This document shows, one piece after another, positions 20,979 to 32,264 of a stretch of 64,000 nt of DNA (positions within the stretch are counted from its first letter, which is position 1; the number at the start of each line of letters is the position of its first letter). The stretch is taken from contig JAHNUO010000021.1 in the NCBI GenBank assembly GCA_019787685.1, forward strand, positions 62,001 through 126,000, in the 5' to 3' direction. The DNA is from Chiua virens (Eukaryota; Basidiomycota; Agaricomycetes; Boletales; Boletaceae). The position numbers were made by a program, and so were the translations under genes. The notes under the pieces are model-generated. The model made no database searches. It was not told the DNA's origin and saw only the letters and a list, made by a program, of their open reading frames with translations.

Positions 20979-22545
20979 TTGTGAACGGTGAATGGCTATC
21001 TCTTATCTGGACGGATGTGATGCCCGTGGCGTTTGATGCGCGGTTGATATTTCGGAACCTGGGGACTCTTTATCTTTCATTTTCTTTCTTCATGTCGACG
21101 TATGCACGGTGCCTTGACTCGATGTTTTTCTGTCCTCATCTCGCCGTATCCTAGAAAGAGAAAGGGGTGTAGTTTACTTGCACTTGTATTTGCCTTTCAT
21201 TAGTGTTTTCATTCCTTCGGTAGGTTAGTTGGATCACGATCAGTTAGCAGTATGCAAGTATCATAGTTCTATGCACGTGATCGGATATATCGTGAATTTC
21301 ATCACTGTCACGCATTGATTGAATGTGTCAAAAGAAATTCAATGATTTACAATTCGCATTTACAACCAGTTTCCATTCTACCGAAATATTGTACACTGTC
21401 GAGGGATCATTGAAGGTACTGAACTTTTCACACAGAGGTATTCATAGCTAAAGTTTGTTTAATCAACTTGTACAATTGCACAAAAGTGTGACTTACATAT
21501 GAGATTCTTCAAAATCAGATCCATGATTGCCACTTTCATCCCCTCTGTATCTTTGGGATTGTGTTGATCAGCTAGCAGAGTCACTGCTTGTTGGACTTTG
21601 GCACATGTGCCAGATGATTTGTACAATTTGGCAGCAGTTGCAACTGATTCTGGATTGCCTTGCTGGTGGAGATGGAAGGAATGTGCCATAATGATGGCAG
21701 AATTTATACAGATATTGAAGGGGTGGGAATGGGATACCAAACAAGACTGACCAATGCCTAACAAAAGGGCTTTTTTCCATGGTTTCAAGGTCCATGGGAG
21801 CTGAATTATACAAAGTATTGTGGGAATTTGAAACATGTTCTAGCATGAAAATAGTGCACATACCATTGATTTTGAGGGTGTTGAGTGTGCTGTGCCACCA
21901 TATGGAACTTGGTCCTGATGTAAAATAATGTGAGAATCTAAATCTAAATATAAGAAACTTGATAAATAAAAAAACCTGTGGAGAGTATAGCAACTATATG
22001 AAATCACATGAATCACTGATTTGGTGAAAGTGAGATAGTACAACAAACCTCCTGCAAAATAAAGATGAAAATGAAGTAAAAAAAAGAATGATTTGGTTTC
22101 ACCTTCTAGAAAATGGAGATAGCACAAAAAGGGTATTCAATGATATTGCATACAAGGCTTCAAAGATGTCTTACATCCTGAGGGATATTAGAGGGAGCAA
22201 GATGGATTGAATAACTTGTAACTAAGACTTACAAGCTATGAATGAGAGAGCATGGTGGGAGCAGACATGGACATGGATCAGAATCACTCTGAGACCTCCA
22301 AGAATAGTTATGCATCACTTCTGCTGTCCAACCCTAGCACCCTAGGGTTACATTGTAACCCTAAACCATCTAAATATGGAAATACCCCTATCTAAATGGT
22401 CCATAAGATCACATTTGACATAGCAAAAAGAATGAGATTATAAGAGATGACTATATGCGGTTTTGTTGATGGGACTTTTTAGGGTGGATCTTGGGTGGAC
22501 TAAACCCTAAACCCTAGATTATATGCTTGGGTAAATGCTGGGGTG
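20979..22545. other. Transition from gene block to repeat block, no gene recognised
   Basis: From about 21.15 kb the sequence becomes AT-richer. Frames on the minus strand (21459-21993) have no motif. Short CCCTAA/CCCTAAA motifs occur at 22,330-22,370 and 22,500-22,520. Confidence 0.5.
22343..22363. repeat. Perfect hairpin built of telomere-like motif
   Basis: TAGGGTTAC (22343-22351), a 3-nt loop ATT, then GTAACCCTA (22355-22363): a 9-bp perfect stem. The arms contain the TTAGGG-type telomere hexamer core, but only once per arm. Confidence 0.6.
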
Positions 22546-22559
22546 GGGGATTGTAGGCT

Positions 22560-23650
22560 GTGTGTGAATGTGGGTATGAATGGGGTCTGCTTTGTGGGTT
22601 GTGGGTTACTCTGTGGATTGCCAGAAGATATGTCTGTATGGCTGAATGGGGTCTGCTTTGTGTGCTGCCATCACAGGGTGTGGCTGTGAATGGGGTCTGT
22701 TTGGTAGGCTACCACACGGTATGGCTGTGGATGGGGTCTGTTTGGTGGGCTGCCACACGGTATGGCTGTGAATGGGGTCTGATTTGCAGGCTGCCACCCT
22801 ATGGCATGGCTGTGAATGGGGTCTGATTTGCAGGCTGCCACCCTATGGCATGGCTGTGAATGGGGTCTGATTTGCAGGCTGCTACCCTATGGCATGGCTG
22901 TGAATGGGGTCTGTTTGGTGGGCTGCCACATGGTATGGCTGTGAATGGGGTCTGATTTGCAGGCTGCCACCCTATGGCATGGCTGTGAATGGGGTCTGAT
23001 TTGCAGGCTGCCACCCTATGGCATGGCTGTGAATGGGGTCTGTTTGGTGGGCTGCCACATGGTATGGCTGTGAATGGGGTCTGATTTGCAGGCTGCCACC
23101 CTATGGCATGGCTATGAATGGGGTCTGTTTGGTGGGCTGCCACATGGTATGGCTGTGAATCGCCATCACAGGGTATGGCTATGAATGGGGTCTGTTTGGT
23201 GGGCTGCCACAGGGTATGGCTGTGAATGGGGTCTGTTTGGTGGGCTGCCACAGGGTATGGCTGTGAATGGGGTCTGTTTGGTGGGCTGCCACAGGGTATG
23301 GCTGTGAATGGGGTCTGTTTGGTGGGCTGCCACAGGGTATGGCTGTGAATAGGGTCTGCTTTGCGTGCTGCCATCACAGGGTGTGGCTGTGAATGGGGTC
23401 TGTTTTGTGGGCTGCCATCACAGGGTATGGCTATGAATGGGGTCTATTTTGTGGGCTGCCACATGGTATGGCTGTGAATGGGGTCTGATTTGCAGGCTGC
23501 CACCCTATGGCATGGCTATGAATGGGGTCTGTTTTGTGAGCTGCCACATGGCATGGCTGTGAATGGGGTCTGATTTGCATGCTGTCACCCTATGGCATGG
23601 CTGTGAATGGCATCTGCTTTATGGGCTGCCACCACAAGGTATGGCTGTGA
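22560..23650. repeat. Minisatellite of about 25 units, two interleaved unit types (41 and 44 bp)
   Basis: Units begin TGAATGGGGTCTG. Type A (44 bp) continues ATTTGCAGGCTGCCACCCTA and ends TGGCATGGCTG. Type B (41 bp) continues TTTGGTGGGCTGCCACA and ends TGGTATGGCTG. The order is irregular (several A-A-B runs, then four consecutive B units near 23,173-23,340), and a few units are variant or truncated. Neither unit length keeps a fixed reading frame, so the long minus-strand frame across it (22799-23377) is a by-product and not a protein. Confidence 0.9.
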
Positions 23651-24229
23651 ATTCCACATACCTTGAATGTACACATCACGGATATATTTGAGCACAGTAT
23701 TGGCAACCTTGATACAGGGGGCATATAGGCCCACCTCACCTGTAGACATGACACTTGTATAAGCAATAAAAAATGGGCATGGAACCTCAATTTACCAATC
23801 ATATCATTCTACTTACTAGTTTTCAAGAGCATTTCAGATCTCCTCATGATCACAAATAGTCAAAACCTTTTTTAAACACTCATTCACTAGACACTTGTTA
23901 GGGTTGTCAGGGTTCTGAGAGGTGTAGTATAACAACCTTGCCAGGAACATGTCTGTTTTAACATTTTGCACTTTGAGGAAATCTTTCACTATCCATGGTT
24001 TGAGCTTGGCAACACTTCATTTGAACGATGTAGTCAATATTATATTAGCAATGATGATAGCATGCAAACGGAGTCAATGCCATGGATCCTGTGATACTGA
24101 CTTGCTGCAGCTAAGCCCTGGCTGCTATTTAAGGAGCTTTTTGCATATGGGTTCAGGTTACAGTGAGGTTCTGGTCTAAAACTTTGTTGATATATGTACA
24201 TATATTCCATATTCCAATATGTGCAAGCA
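23651..24229. other. Unassigned spacer between two minisatellites
   Basis: No motif-bearing frame. Probably degraded repeat DNA. Confidence 0.4.
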
Positions 24230-25215
24230 TGGCCACAAATTTTAGTTCACAATGTGTGCAAAAAGGGCACTGCCTAAGATGTGCAAAATGGAAGGTGATA
24301 CAAACTATTTATGTATAGCAAGTTGCCATGTAGCATGCACAAAGAGGGTGGAGCCTGGTTTGTACAAAACTGATGGTTTCCTATCTCTCATGTGTCATGT
24401 ACAAAAAGGGCGAGACCTGGTTTGTACATAACTGATAGTTTTTGTGTTGAACCTTACATCCACAAAGATTACATGCACAAAAAGGGTAATGCCTGGTTTG
24501 TACACAACTGACAGTGTCCCATGTCCTGCCTTACATGTACACAAAGGGTAGTGTCTAGTTTGTACATGACCAATAGTTTTGTGTCAAACATTACATGCAC
24601 AAAGAGGGCAATGCCTGGTTTGTACACAATTGATAGTGTTCCACAATCTACCTGATATGCACAAACATTTGTACTGAACTAATAGTTTTTGTGTTGAACC
24701 TTACATGCACAAAGAGGGCAATGCCTGGTTTGTACACAACTGACAGTGTTCCACAATCCACCTGATATGCACAAAGAGGGCAATGCCTGGTTTGCACATA
24801 ACTAATAGTATTCTATGTCCTACCTGACATGCACAAATAGGGCAGTGCCTGATTTGTACACAATATATGATTTCCCATGGCTTATCTGGTATGTACAAAG
24901 AGGGTAATGCCTGGTTTGTACACAACTGATAGTTTTCCATGTTCTGATTTGTACAACATATATGGTTTCCTATGATTGATCTGGGATGTACAAAGAGGAC
25001 AATGCCTGGTTTGTACATAACAGATAGCTATTGTGTTGAACCTTACATGCACACAGAGAGCATAGTCTGGTTTGTACACAACTTATAGTTTTTCTTGCAG
25101 CATACATATCACATGTACAAAGAGGGCACAGCCTGGTTTGTACACAACTAATTCCATGTCCCACCTGACATGCACAAAGAGGGTGGTGCCTAGTTTGTAC
25201 ACAAGTGATAGTCCT
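24230..25215. repeat. Second minisatellite, about 16-18 units of about 55-65 bp
   Basis: The conserved core is TGCACAAAGAGGGCAATGCC, then TGGTTTGTACACAACTGATAG, followed by a more variable spacer of roughly 15-20 bp. It lies directly upstream of the gypsy reverse-transcriptase fragment. The same arrangement recurs in inverted orientation at 63.5-64.0 kb, so it travels with the retroelement. Cys-rich frames across it (on the minus strand) are by-products of the repeat. Confidence 0.88.
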
Positions 25216-25574
25216 TCTAAGTCCCCTCAAATGTCTCCTGTGTTCTTCATTCCCAAGAAAGAGGGAAAGAAGCAGATGGTACAGGATCACTGTTATATAA
25301 ACAAACATATCATTAAGAACAATTACCCCTTTTTGCTCATTTCCTAGATTGTTGACAAGCTCAATAATTCTAAATTATTCAACAAAATGAACCTTCAATG
25401 GGGCTATAACAATATGAGAATCAAAGAAGGAGATGAATGTAAGGCCACTTTCACCTGCCACCATGGCTCCTATAAACCTGTTGTAATGTTCTGTGGACTG
25501 TGCAATTCCCAAGCAATGTTCCAAACCATAATACATGAAATCTTTGCTGACACAAATCTCAAAGGATAAGAATT
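25216..25574 (+). pseudogene. Ty3/gypsy reverse transcriptase fragment
   Basis: Chromovirus-type RT segment: PVFFIPKKEGKKQMVQDH, then NNYPFLLIS, a TAG stop, VDKLNNSKLFNKMNLQWGYN, then IKEGDECKATFTCHHGSY, VVMFCGLCNSQAMFQTI and HEIFADTNLKG. These are RT motifs 1-4 up to the palm. The sequence breaks just before the YxDD catalytic motif. The KMDLRxGYN motif reads KMNLQWGYN, so the first catalytic Asp is replaced by Asn. Dead fragment. Confidence 0.85.
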
Positions 25575-25790
25575 GTATTACAATAGTCCCAGGTAGGGCC
25601 TAACATAGATACAAAAGCGCTAAGTACCAAGCAGCTGCAATAACTCAACAACAACCACTTGGTATGTGGTGTGCTGAAGAGTTCAAGGAGGAGTACTGGT
25701 CAGCAGGTGGCTACCAGTGAGACAAGGTAGAACTCAGTCATTGCTAAGAGCATCCTTTTGGGAATCTATACCCGAAGGACCAAAGACTGC
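25575..25790 (+). repeat. Repeat copy, possible LTR start, family shared with 35,867-36,065
   Basis: Begins near TGTATTACAATAGTCCCAGG and aligns for about 200 bp with 35,867-36,065 (TGTTATGATAGTTCTGGG start) in the same orientation. The TGT start and RT-adjacent position suggest a gypsy LTR end. No matching CA end or target duplication was found. Confidence 0.55.
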
Positions 25791-25870
25791 CCCTTGTGAT
25801 CAGGGTGAACTGAGGAGCTGGTCATTGGTTGCAGCGACAAAGGTTGGCTTAGGTTAAGCCCAAGGAGAAG

Positions 25871-25990
25871 CTGTAACAACCTAGAACAAACATGGACTTG
25901 GTTGTGGTCAGTAATAAAGAATGAATGCAAGTGAGTTCAATGAGTTCAATGAGAACTATGAAGGGAATTTCAAGTTGTATGCACAAAGTT
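25871..25990 (-). repeat. Truncated LTR fragment, same family as the two solo LTRs
   Basis: TGTAACAACCTAGAACAAAC matches the terminal 20 bp of the solo LTRs at 26.9 kb (reverse) and 58.7 kb, and similarity fades within about 100 bp. A further LTR remnant. Confidence 0.55.
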
Positions 25991-26029
25991 CAGAATCTAG
26001 AGCAAGGAACATTTTAGAAGAGAATACTA

Positions 26030-27760
26030 TAAATATATATAATTGAAGTTATTGTGGGGCCAGTTGTGGCAGCAGAAGATCCAGTTGCATTGGTGAAAGA
26101 TGAAGTGCTGTGGGTGTTGGTCTGCACCTGCTGGAGCTGGATTTGTAGGTGAAGCAGCTCAATTTGGCACATATAGGCCTGTTCCTCTGATTGCTTGAGC
26201 TCGATATTGAGCTTTCTCAGCTCTCGCTCTCGCTAAAAATCAGCTTTGGCAGTGGCTTGTTTCAGAAGACACTCCTCCCTTTGGTTGTTGAATTCTTGCT
26301 TCCATAAGGCAAAATTTATTCGAAGTGCAGATTGGACAGCAAGACTGTCTTGGAGCTCCTCAGTTTCCTTGGTTGGCTCATCAATTGACATCAATAGCAT
26401 GTCTTTCTTGCTCAAAACTGATGCCATCTTTGTGGAGGAGATGGGACTTGAGCAGGCAGCACTGCTCTTGAAGCTCATGCTAGAGACCGCAGAGCTGGGT
26501 GGATGCGAATAAGGGTTGTGCCTGAATGTACTTTACCCATCTTGAACAGGTGTTTTACCCTTGTCCTTGAGCATGAAAAAGGAGAACTTTGGGCCCTCAG
26601 GCTCCTGGTCTGATGCTGGCCCAGCATGCAGCTTGTGGTGCTGGAAAATGTCATGATTAACATGAGTTAAGAAGTGATAACAAAAGGTCTTACTACTTCT
26701 GCCATTGGCTCATCAGCTTCAAGTTGGTGCTTGACATCCTTCTTACCAGCATCACCGACACTTTCTCCTTGCATCTCATCATCTTGTTGGTCTCCCACTG
26801 TGTTCTCATTTGCCTCTGAGTCTAGATTGCTGAGACCAGATTTGCTTTGTAGAACACCTAAAAGATTTTGTTACAATCACGTTTTACTCATTATTCTTTT
26901 GCCTTCCTACTCAAGCTCTACTCCATCATACAAGATGAACATTATCTATTATGGCACACTTTGCATCATGTCAAGGCTGTTCTCAGGACCTAACCCCATT
27001 GGCTGCCACATTATGATATTTATATCAACATTATCAGACACGTGTTATCACACATTATCACTTATCTATGACTCCCTATGACTCATATCTATTAATAAAG
27101 CAGTGCTTATCTTATAACATGCTTATACTGCATTGTTATAGCATTGTTTCCTCATGTCCTTATCTATGACTCACATACATGCTATAACCTCATGTTATCA
27201 TACCTTATCTACCAATCAGGACACTATTACTTATCATGTAGTTCATACTCAGATTAGAACTCCGATTGTACTTTTAGTATATAAAGACTTGAATACAGCA
27301 CCCAGGGAACTCTAACAAAGTTCACCTTTGGGTTTCTCCCTTGATCTCTGGCATTGTTCTCAGACTTAATTCCCTCCATAGATCTCACCTCACTTGTTGG
27401 ACTCCTTGCACATTACACCCTTACACTGCACTACAACCACTCGCAAGTCCCTCATAGTCCACATTTGTTCTAGGTTGTTACAGATTTTGTGCATGGTTGA
27501 TCCCTGGCTTGGAGGAGACAAGCTTGTTGTTGAAAGAGGGGATGCCACTCCAGATGGAATCAAGAGCTTTGAAGTATGGGAAGTCACATTCAACATCATC
27601 TGTACAGAGGTCAGCCAATGGTGATAAACCTGATTAGAAAAACATGCCAAGAAGATTAGATGGCCCTGCATCTGAGCCGTGGGACACTATACCATTCCCT
27701 GTCTGTTGAAATCATTCTTTATGATGATGATATTTTGTCTTCAAGCTGAAAGAAATCCAT
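26030..27760 (-). pseudogene. Transposon-type ORF, possibly SANT/MYB-like, split by a solo LTR
   Basis: Minus-strand coding-like sequence continues across the solo LTR (26869-27482). Right side: DFPYFKALDSIWSGIPSFNN, then KLVSSKPGINHAQN. Left side: LGVLQSKSGLSN, an acidic stretch, HQLEADEPMAEVVRPFVI, EELQDSLAVQSALRINFALW, and a coiled-coil tail RERELRKLNIELKQSEEQ. A stop precedes the tail and others occur. The FPYF..L..IW...P pattern followed by a charged linker and coiled-coil C-terminus resembles MYB/SANT-like accessory proteins of PIF/Harbinger-like transposons, but this is a guess. Dead locus. Confidence 0.4.
26869..27482 (+). mobile_element. Solo LTR, 614 bp, with 5-bp target duplication
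   Basis: Runs TGTTACAATCACG...CTAGGTTGTTACA and is flanked by perfect GATTT duplications (26864-26868 and 27483-27487). A TATATAAA box at 27278-27285 sits where a retroelement promoter would. Same family as 58738-59372, which lies in the opposite orientation. Confidence 0.9.
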
Positions 27761-27784
27761 ACAAAGCCTGAGTGATATGAGGGT

Positions 27785-30700
27785 TAGTGATAGGCAGGGC
27801 CCGGCCTGGCCCAAAAACCCTGGCTCAGGCCCAGCTTGGGAGGGCTCAGGCTCAGACAAAAGTCAGGCCCTAGCCCCCATTTACAGCCTGGCCTGGCCTG
27901 GGGCTTAGCCCCGGCTTCAATGCATGTTGCAGATAATTACATGTACCAAGACAATCACTAAAATACTACTCAAATGATGGTGTGTAGAGATAGATCAAAA
28001 ACCTTGTCAACTTGAAGCTCATCTTCCAACACATCAGTTTCATGATCCACAGCTAGCATACCTTCAAGTTGACCTTCTTTGTTTGATTCTGAGACTAAGC
28101 CTGCACCCTCACCACGACAGTCCTCATCAATAGCCTCTGAGACCACAGAAGGATCATCCACCTCACGAAACAAGAGGTCTTATTGAATAAGACACTTCAA
28201 GCATTGAAGAGCCTCGACAATATCACTGCTGAGAGGATTGTGGTGTTTGGTGATTGTGATTGCTGATGATGAAAATGCACACTCACTCAAGACCGACATG
28301 GCCATGATAGCCAAGTAGTCTCGAGCAAGTGAGCCCCACACTGGGTATCTTGCAGCGTTCATACCCCACCATTGCATGATGGACATGCCAGATGTGAGGT
28401 GGTCCTTGGAGTTGAGGTAGCCATGGAAGTCATTGAGCCATGGCTGTTGAGGGTCACCACACACCAAGGGTGATGCGATGGCTTCCTCATCTTTGTCATC
28501 AGACAGCTTGCACAGAAGTTGGCTGATCTTGCCAAATGATGCCATGCTCTTCAACTGCTTGGTTGGCCTTGCAGTGACTGACCCATTCAACTCCAAGTAT
28601 TGTTGTTTATACTGTAGCAATCCATTATCAATTATGTTAGAATGCTGATAGTGCTACACAACATACCAATTCTTCCACATGTTTTATAACATCGTCGTAC
28701 ATATCCAATCCCCAATATTTGCATATATGTATGATTCCCTTTTTGAACAGGGTCAAGCACTATAACATTTTCTGTTAGTGATGTAGCGTAGGGGCAGCTG
28801 ATTAGAAATTTGTGCACACATAGCCATAATGTAGGCATCTGAGTCAGCCGTCTTCTCATAGTAGTCAGCCACTTTCTGTAAGCCAGCCTCAAGCACTGGC
28901 CAAAAATCGATATATTCTTGTTTTGTGCTGTGTGTGTATCAAGCCTTGTGCAGAGCCTCAAGGGCTGGAAGGGCAAGGTGTGTGGCAGGACCTCAGTCAG
29001 ATGAAAATGACTATTGTGCGTATTTGGCCTTCACAAGTAGCACCAGGAGCATCGTGACGCATGATCATTCTCCATCCATTAGTTGCAGATCAAGGAGCTT
29101 TTGCCGTTTGTCTCATTCCTTCTCAGCAAATGCTATTTGATGTATAAACAGGTCAACATCCTACAAAACAATCAATGGTAGTACAGACGAAAATAGACCA
29201 AATGTACCTCTCTGAGTTTTTCTGCTCAATTGAGCATTAGATATGTGGATGACCATTGCACTGACATGTCGAGGAGGAGTTGTAGTGGCTGTTGGTGTGC
29301 TGGGTAGCCAGGCCTCTCTTGCTTTTGAAGGGATTGAAACAGCTGCTTACATTTCACTGATGATCGCTCCTATATGACACATTGAATCCCATTGTATCAT
29401 CAACTAACAAGTATGCAAACCTTAGCACAAATCGACTGTACTACCCTAACTTCATCCTGCTGAGAACCATACTCCAAGACTAAATCACTATCAGGGTTTT
29501 TTGGGTTGTATTCCTTGGATCCACTGTGAGCACGGAGTAGCACTTGAGTTGCCAGGTTAACAATGTGTGCGAGGCACCTACAAACCATTGCATAAGATTA
29601 CTTTTTGTAATAATGAAAGCATACCGAATTCATCTTTTGACCAGATTCCATGGTTTGCCTGTGGCATTCTCAATATGGTTGGCAAACTCGGCGGCCATTG
29701 TGTCCATGTTTGAGGTGTTGTCGCAGGTGACGTGTCTGATCTTGTGGGTAATACCAAGCTGATGAACGACCTGGTAAAGCACCTGACCCAACCATGCACC
29801 ACTGTGTGCACCGTTCATTTGCACAAACCCTATGAGTGCCATTTTGACCTCCCACATGCCCAGTGAGTTTTCTTGCATCCAAGAACCAGTAACAGCAAAA
29901 TAGGCATCTGTATTCAAAGCCTGCCAAGCATTGCATGTCAGGTTCACACACCCTTTGACAGCATCACTCAATAGTTGAGTGCATAGTTTACCCATATGAT
30001 CCTTGAACATGTCAATGATCAATTGGCGGGTTACCTTATGGCTTGGTAATTTTATGCTACCCATGGCTTGAGCGGCAATATCAATCATTTTCTTGAAACT
30101 AGGGTGCTCAAGAGCAGCCAATGGCTGTTGAATCTTAGTGAGATCGTGAGTTTGAAACGTGAGTTAGTGTACCTATTTACCTGATCAGTATTGACCAACC
30201 ATTGAATGGCTGCAGCACGGAAGTGGTCATCACTGTAGGGCAATGTCTTTGCATCCTTTGCAATGGGCTGGAGATGGCCATTGAGCTGTTATTGAGGGAT
30301 TTTGTCCTTCTGCCTTTGATGATCCTTGGGTAACATCAACTTGAAGTTATTACCTTTGGCCCATTTCAAGTATTTGTGCTGGTTTGCTAGAACATCAATC
30401 ATGAGGTAGACTCGGAGTATGTTATCATGAGTACGTACCCAATGAGATGATTGCAAATGGTGTCGCAGTGTTGAAACCTCAGCAACAAGTATTGCTGAGC
30501 AATGCTTGCATTTGCGGCATTTTTTGTTGTCGCTGGCATGGATGAATGTATTGCCAAAGAACTGGTCAACATTGCAGCTGTGATTCTCACAACATGACTT
30601 TATGGGCTCTTTGATATCCAATATTTGGACATCTCCATCAGGACCTATTGCATCTGATTCAGAAATCTGTGTAAGAGATAATAGAACTTTAAGCTGGCAC

Positions 30701-31367
30701 TTACCATTGCCCAGATTCTGAGGGTTCTGAGTACAAGTGGACATTGTGCCACTGGACGAGCCAGCCACTTGTTTGCCTGCAACCTGTTTGCTTGGTTAGT
30801 ATCATATCAATAAAAGATTGTATGAGACATACCTTTGGTGAGTGTGGGTGGTGCTCTTATCTTGTCAGAGTTGCTGCCTGAGAAGAGTTGTGCAGTCACA
30901 GTAACCATATTTGCCCTCTTGCATTTGTGGCTGACAGAGATCAAAGGAACTCAAGGTGCTAAAGGTGCAAGTGATTCATTGTTGGGGTGGGTAGGTGAGT
31001 GGGGCATGCTGCTTGCTGGTCCTGATGTGCCAGAATTGGCCAACGATTGGTCATGTTGGTGTGAGGTGAGCTTGGGTGTCGCTGTGTTCTCAGTGTCCCT
31101 GAGCTTGGTGGACTTGTATGTTGCCCATTTTGGTCGGCTGCCAGCTGTGTCATTGTTGGGTATCACATTCATTTTGGTGGAAGTGTGGAAGCAAATGGGG
31201 TTCAAACATAAACTATTTTTCAAACATGATTACTAAGTAGTCTAAGCCCCAGCCTAGAGCCCCGGCCAAGGGCCTGGCAAATCTGAGCCCTGAGCCCTGA
31301 GTCAGGCCCTAGAGGCCCCTGTGAGCAGCTCAGCCTGGGGCTTAAGGCCAGGCCTTGCCCATCACTC
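27785..31367 (-). mobile_element. Complete hAT transposon, 3583 bp, perfect 8-bp target duplication
   Basis: Terminal inverted repeats read TAGTGATAGGCAGGGCC at the left and GAGTGATGGGCAAGGCC (reverse complement of the right end), with three mismatches in 17. Flanking duplications ATGAGGGT are identical (27777-27784 and 31368-31375). GGCCTGGCC/GGCCCAG-type subterminal motifs lie inside both ends (27,795-27,920; 31,240-31,365). The transposase gene reads right to left within it. Confidence 0.92.
27970..31172 (-). pseudogene. hAT transposase with BED zinc finger, inactivated
   Basis: Starts near ATG 31172 (MNVIPNNDTAGSRPKWATYK). An in-frame TGA at 30951-30953 follows LAPLAP; a GTATGT intron joins to KQVAGSSSGTMS. 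The BED-type finger is CRKCKHCSAILVAEV then LRHHLQSSH (about 30,500-30,440). The catalytic core includes CVNLTCNAWQALNTDAYFAV, VKMALIGFVQMNGAHSG, HVTCDNTSNMDTMAAEFANH and RCLAHIVNLATQVLL (30,121-29,500). The C-terminal dimerisation region is QWWGMNAARYPVWGSLARDY then LSECAFSSSAITITKH (28,380-28,230), followed by LKCLIQ, a TAA (28180-28182), and a 67-residue acidic tail still open to 27,970. The section 29.4-28.65 kb is frameshifted. The element cannot supply its own transposase. Confidence 0.9.
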
Positions 31368-31375
31368 ATGAGGGT

Positions 31376-31771
31376 ATTGAGCCTGGGATCTAGAAAACTC
31401 ACACTCCTAGCTGATTGGTTACAGAGAGGACATATCTTGATGGGTCAGATGCATATGCAGCCAAGTGTTCCTCATTTGTTTCAAAGATGTGCTTTGCAAT
31501 CATGCCAGCCACTTCCTTCTTGTTCTTTCCAGATAGCCTTCAAGTTTTGGTGGTGTTCAGAGTTGTCTTGGAGGATGAGGTGCAATTAAGAAAAAGGATG
31601 TGGCAATCAGCAGGTCAAGTGAGAATCCAATCTACAAGCTTGTTGGTACAGTCATCAGTCCAGTTAATATTTGGCTGGTTGTGCTTAGGAGGGGAGAGCT
31701 CAGCTGAGATGGTGGCAGCAAGAGTTTGTGCACTGCCAGTGGCAGCAACTCCCTTGCCCTCCTTCCATTTC
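31376..31771. other. Unassigned repeat-rich stretch
   Basis: No gene recognised on either strand. Confidence 0.4.
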
Positions 31772-32264
31772 TGTCATATACCACTCTGTTCTCCATTCCT
31801 CTAGATATAACTCTGATTCTCTTAGACATTAACTCTGAGTTGATCTCTCTCAGGACACAACTCTGTGACCCTGGACCTTCTGTTACATATATATGTTTTC
31901 TCTTTTGTTTTAGTACATAACCTGTGTCTTGCTTACGAGCACAGCTCCAGCTTCCTCAGTACCTGACTTACCTCCAGCTATGTAGTTTCCCGACCTCCTG
32001 TCTTACTCAGAATTAGTCATTCTCTATTTCTCTGTATTATTCATCTCCTTACTCCATGACTAATCATTACATTTCCTCCGAGTATATAAACCATAGTTAC
32101 TTCAATTGTAACTTTAGTCTGAATATTAGTTTATTTGTATAACTCACTCTGAACACTCTGTAAGATCTTGATGGTCTTTACTTTGCTCGACTCCACTTTA
32201 TGTGTTGAGTCTTACATTGACCTCTGTTCTACGCATGTCTGAAATACAGGGACAGACTGTGACA
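31772..32264 (+). mobile_element. Probable solo LTR, 493 bp, no target duplication found
   Basis: Begins TGTCATATACC and ends CTGTGACA, giving 5-bp inverted ends TGTCA/TGACA. TATATAAA at 32083-32090 stands in the usual promoter position. The flanking pentamers (ATTTC and AGGGC) differ, so it may be a recombined or misjudged LTR. Confidence 0.45.

Noticed and set aside
22799..23377. 192-codon minus-strand frame of repeated HSQPYHVAAHQ-type sequence
   Set aside because: It is the translation of the minisatellite, and unit lengths of 41 and 44 bp do not keep one frame. No start context or flanking exons.
22560..25215. Possible CRISPR arrays
   Set aside because: Rep units are contiguous and variable with no unique spacers, no cas genes, and a eukaryotic context.
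24701..25308. Cys-rich repeated frames on the minus strand resembling zinc-finger arrays
   Set aside because: They follow the DNA repeat period exactly, and the Cys spacing varies. No conserved His/Cys ligand pattern.
31772..32264. Full LTR retrotransposon
   Set aside because: Only one LTR-like sequence was seen, with no target duplication and no adjacent gag-pol, so it is kept only as a low-confidence solo LTR.
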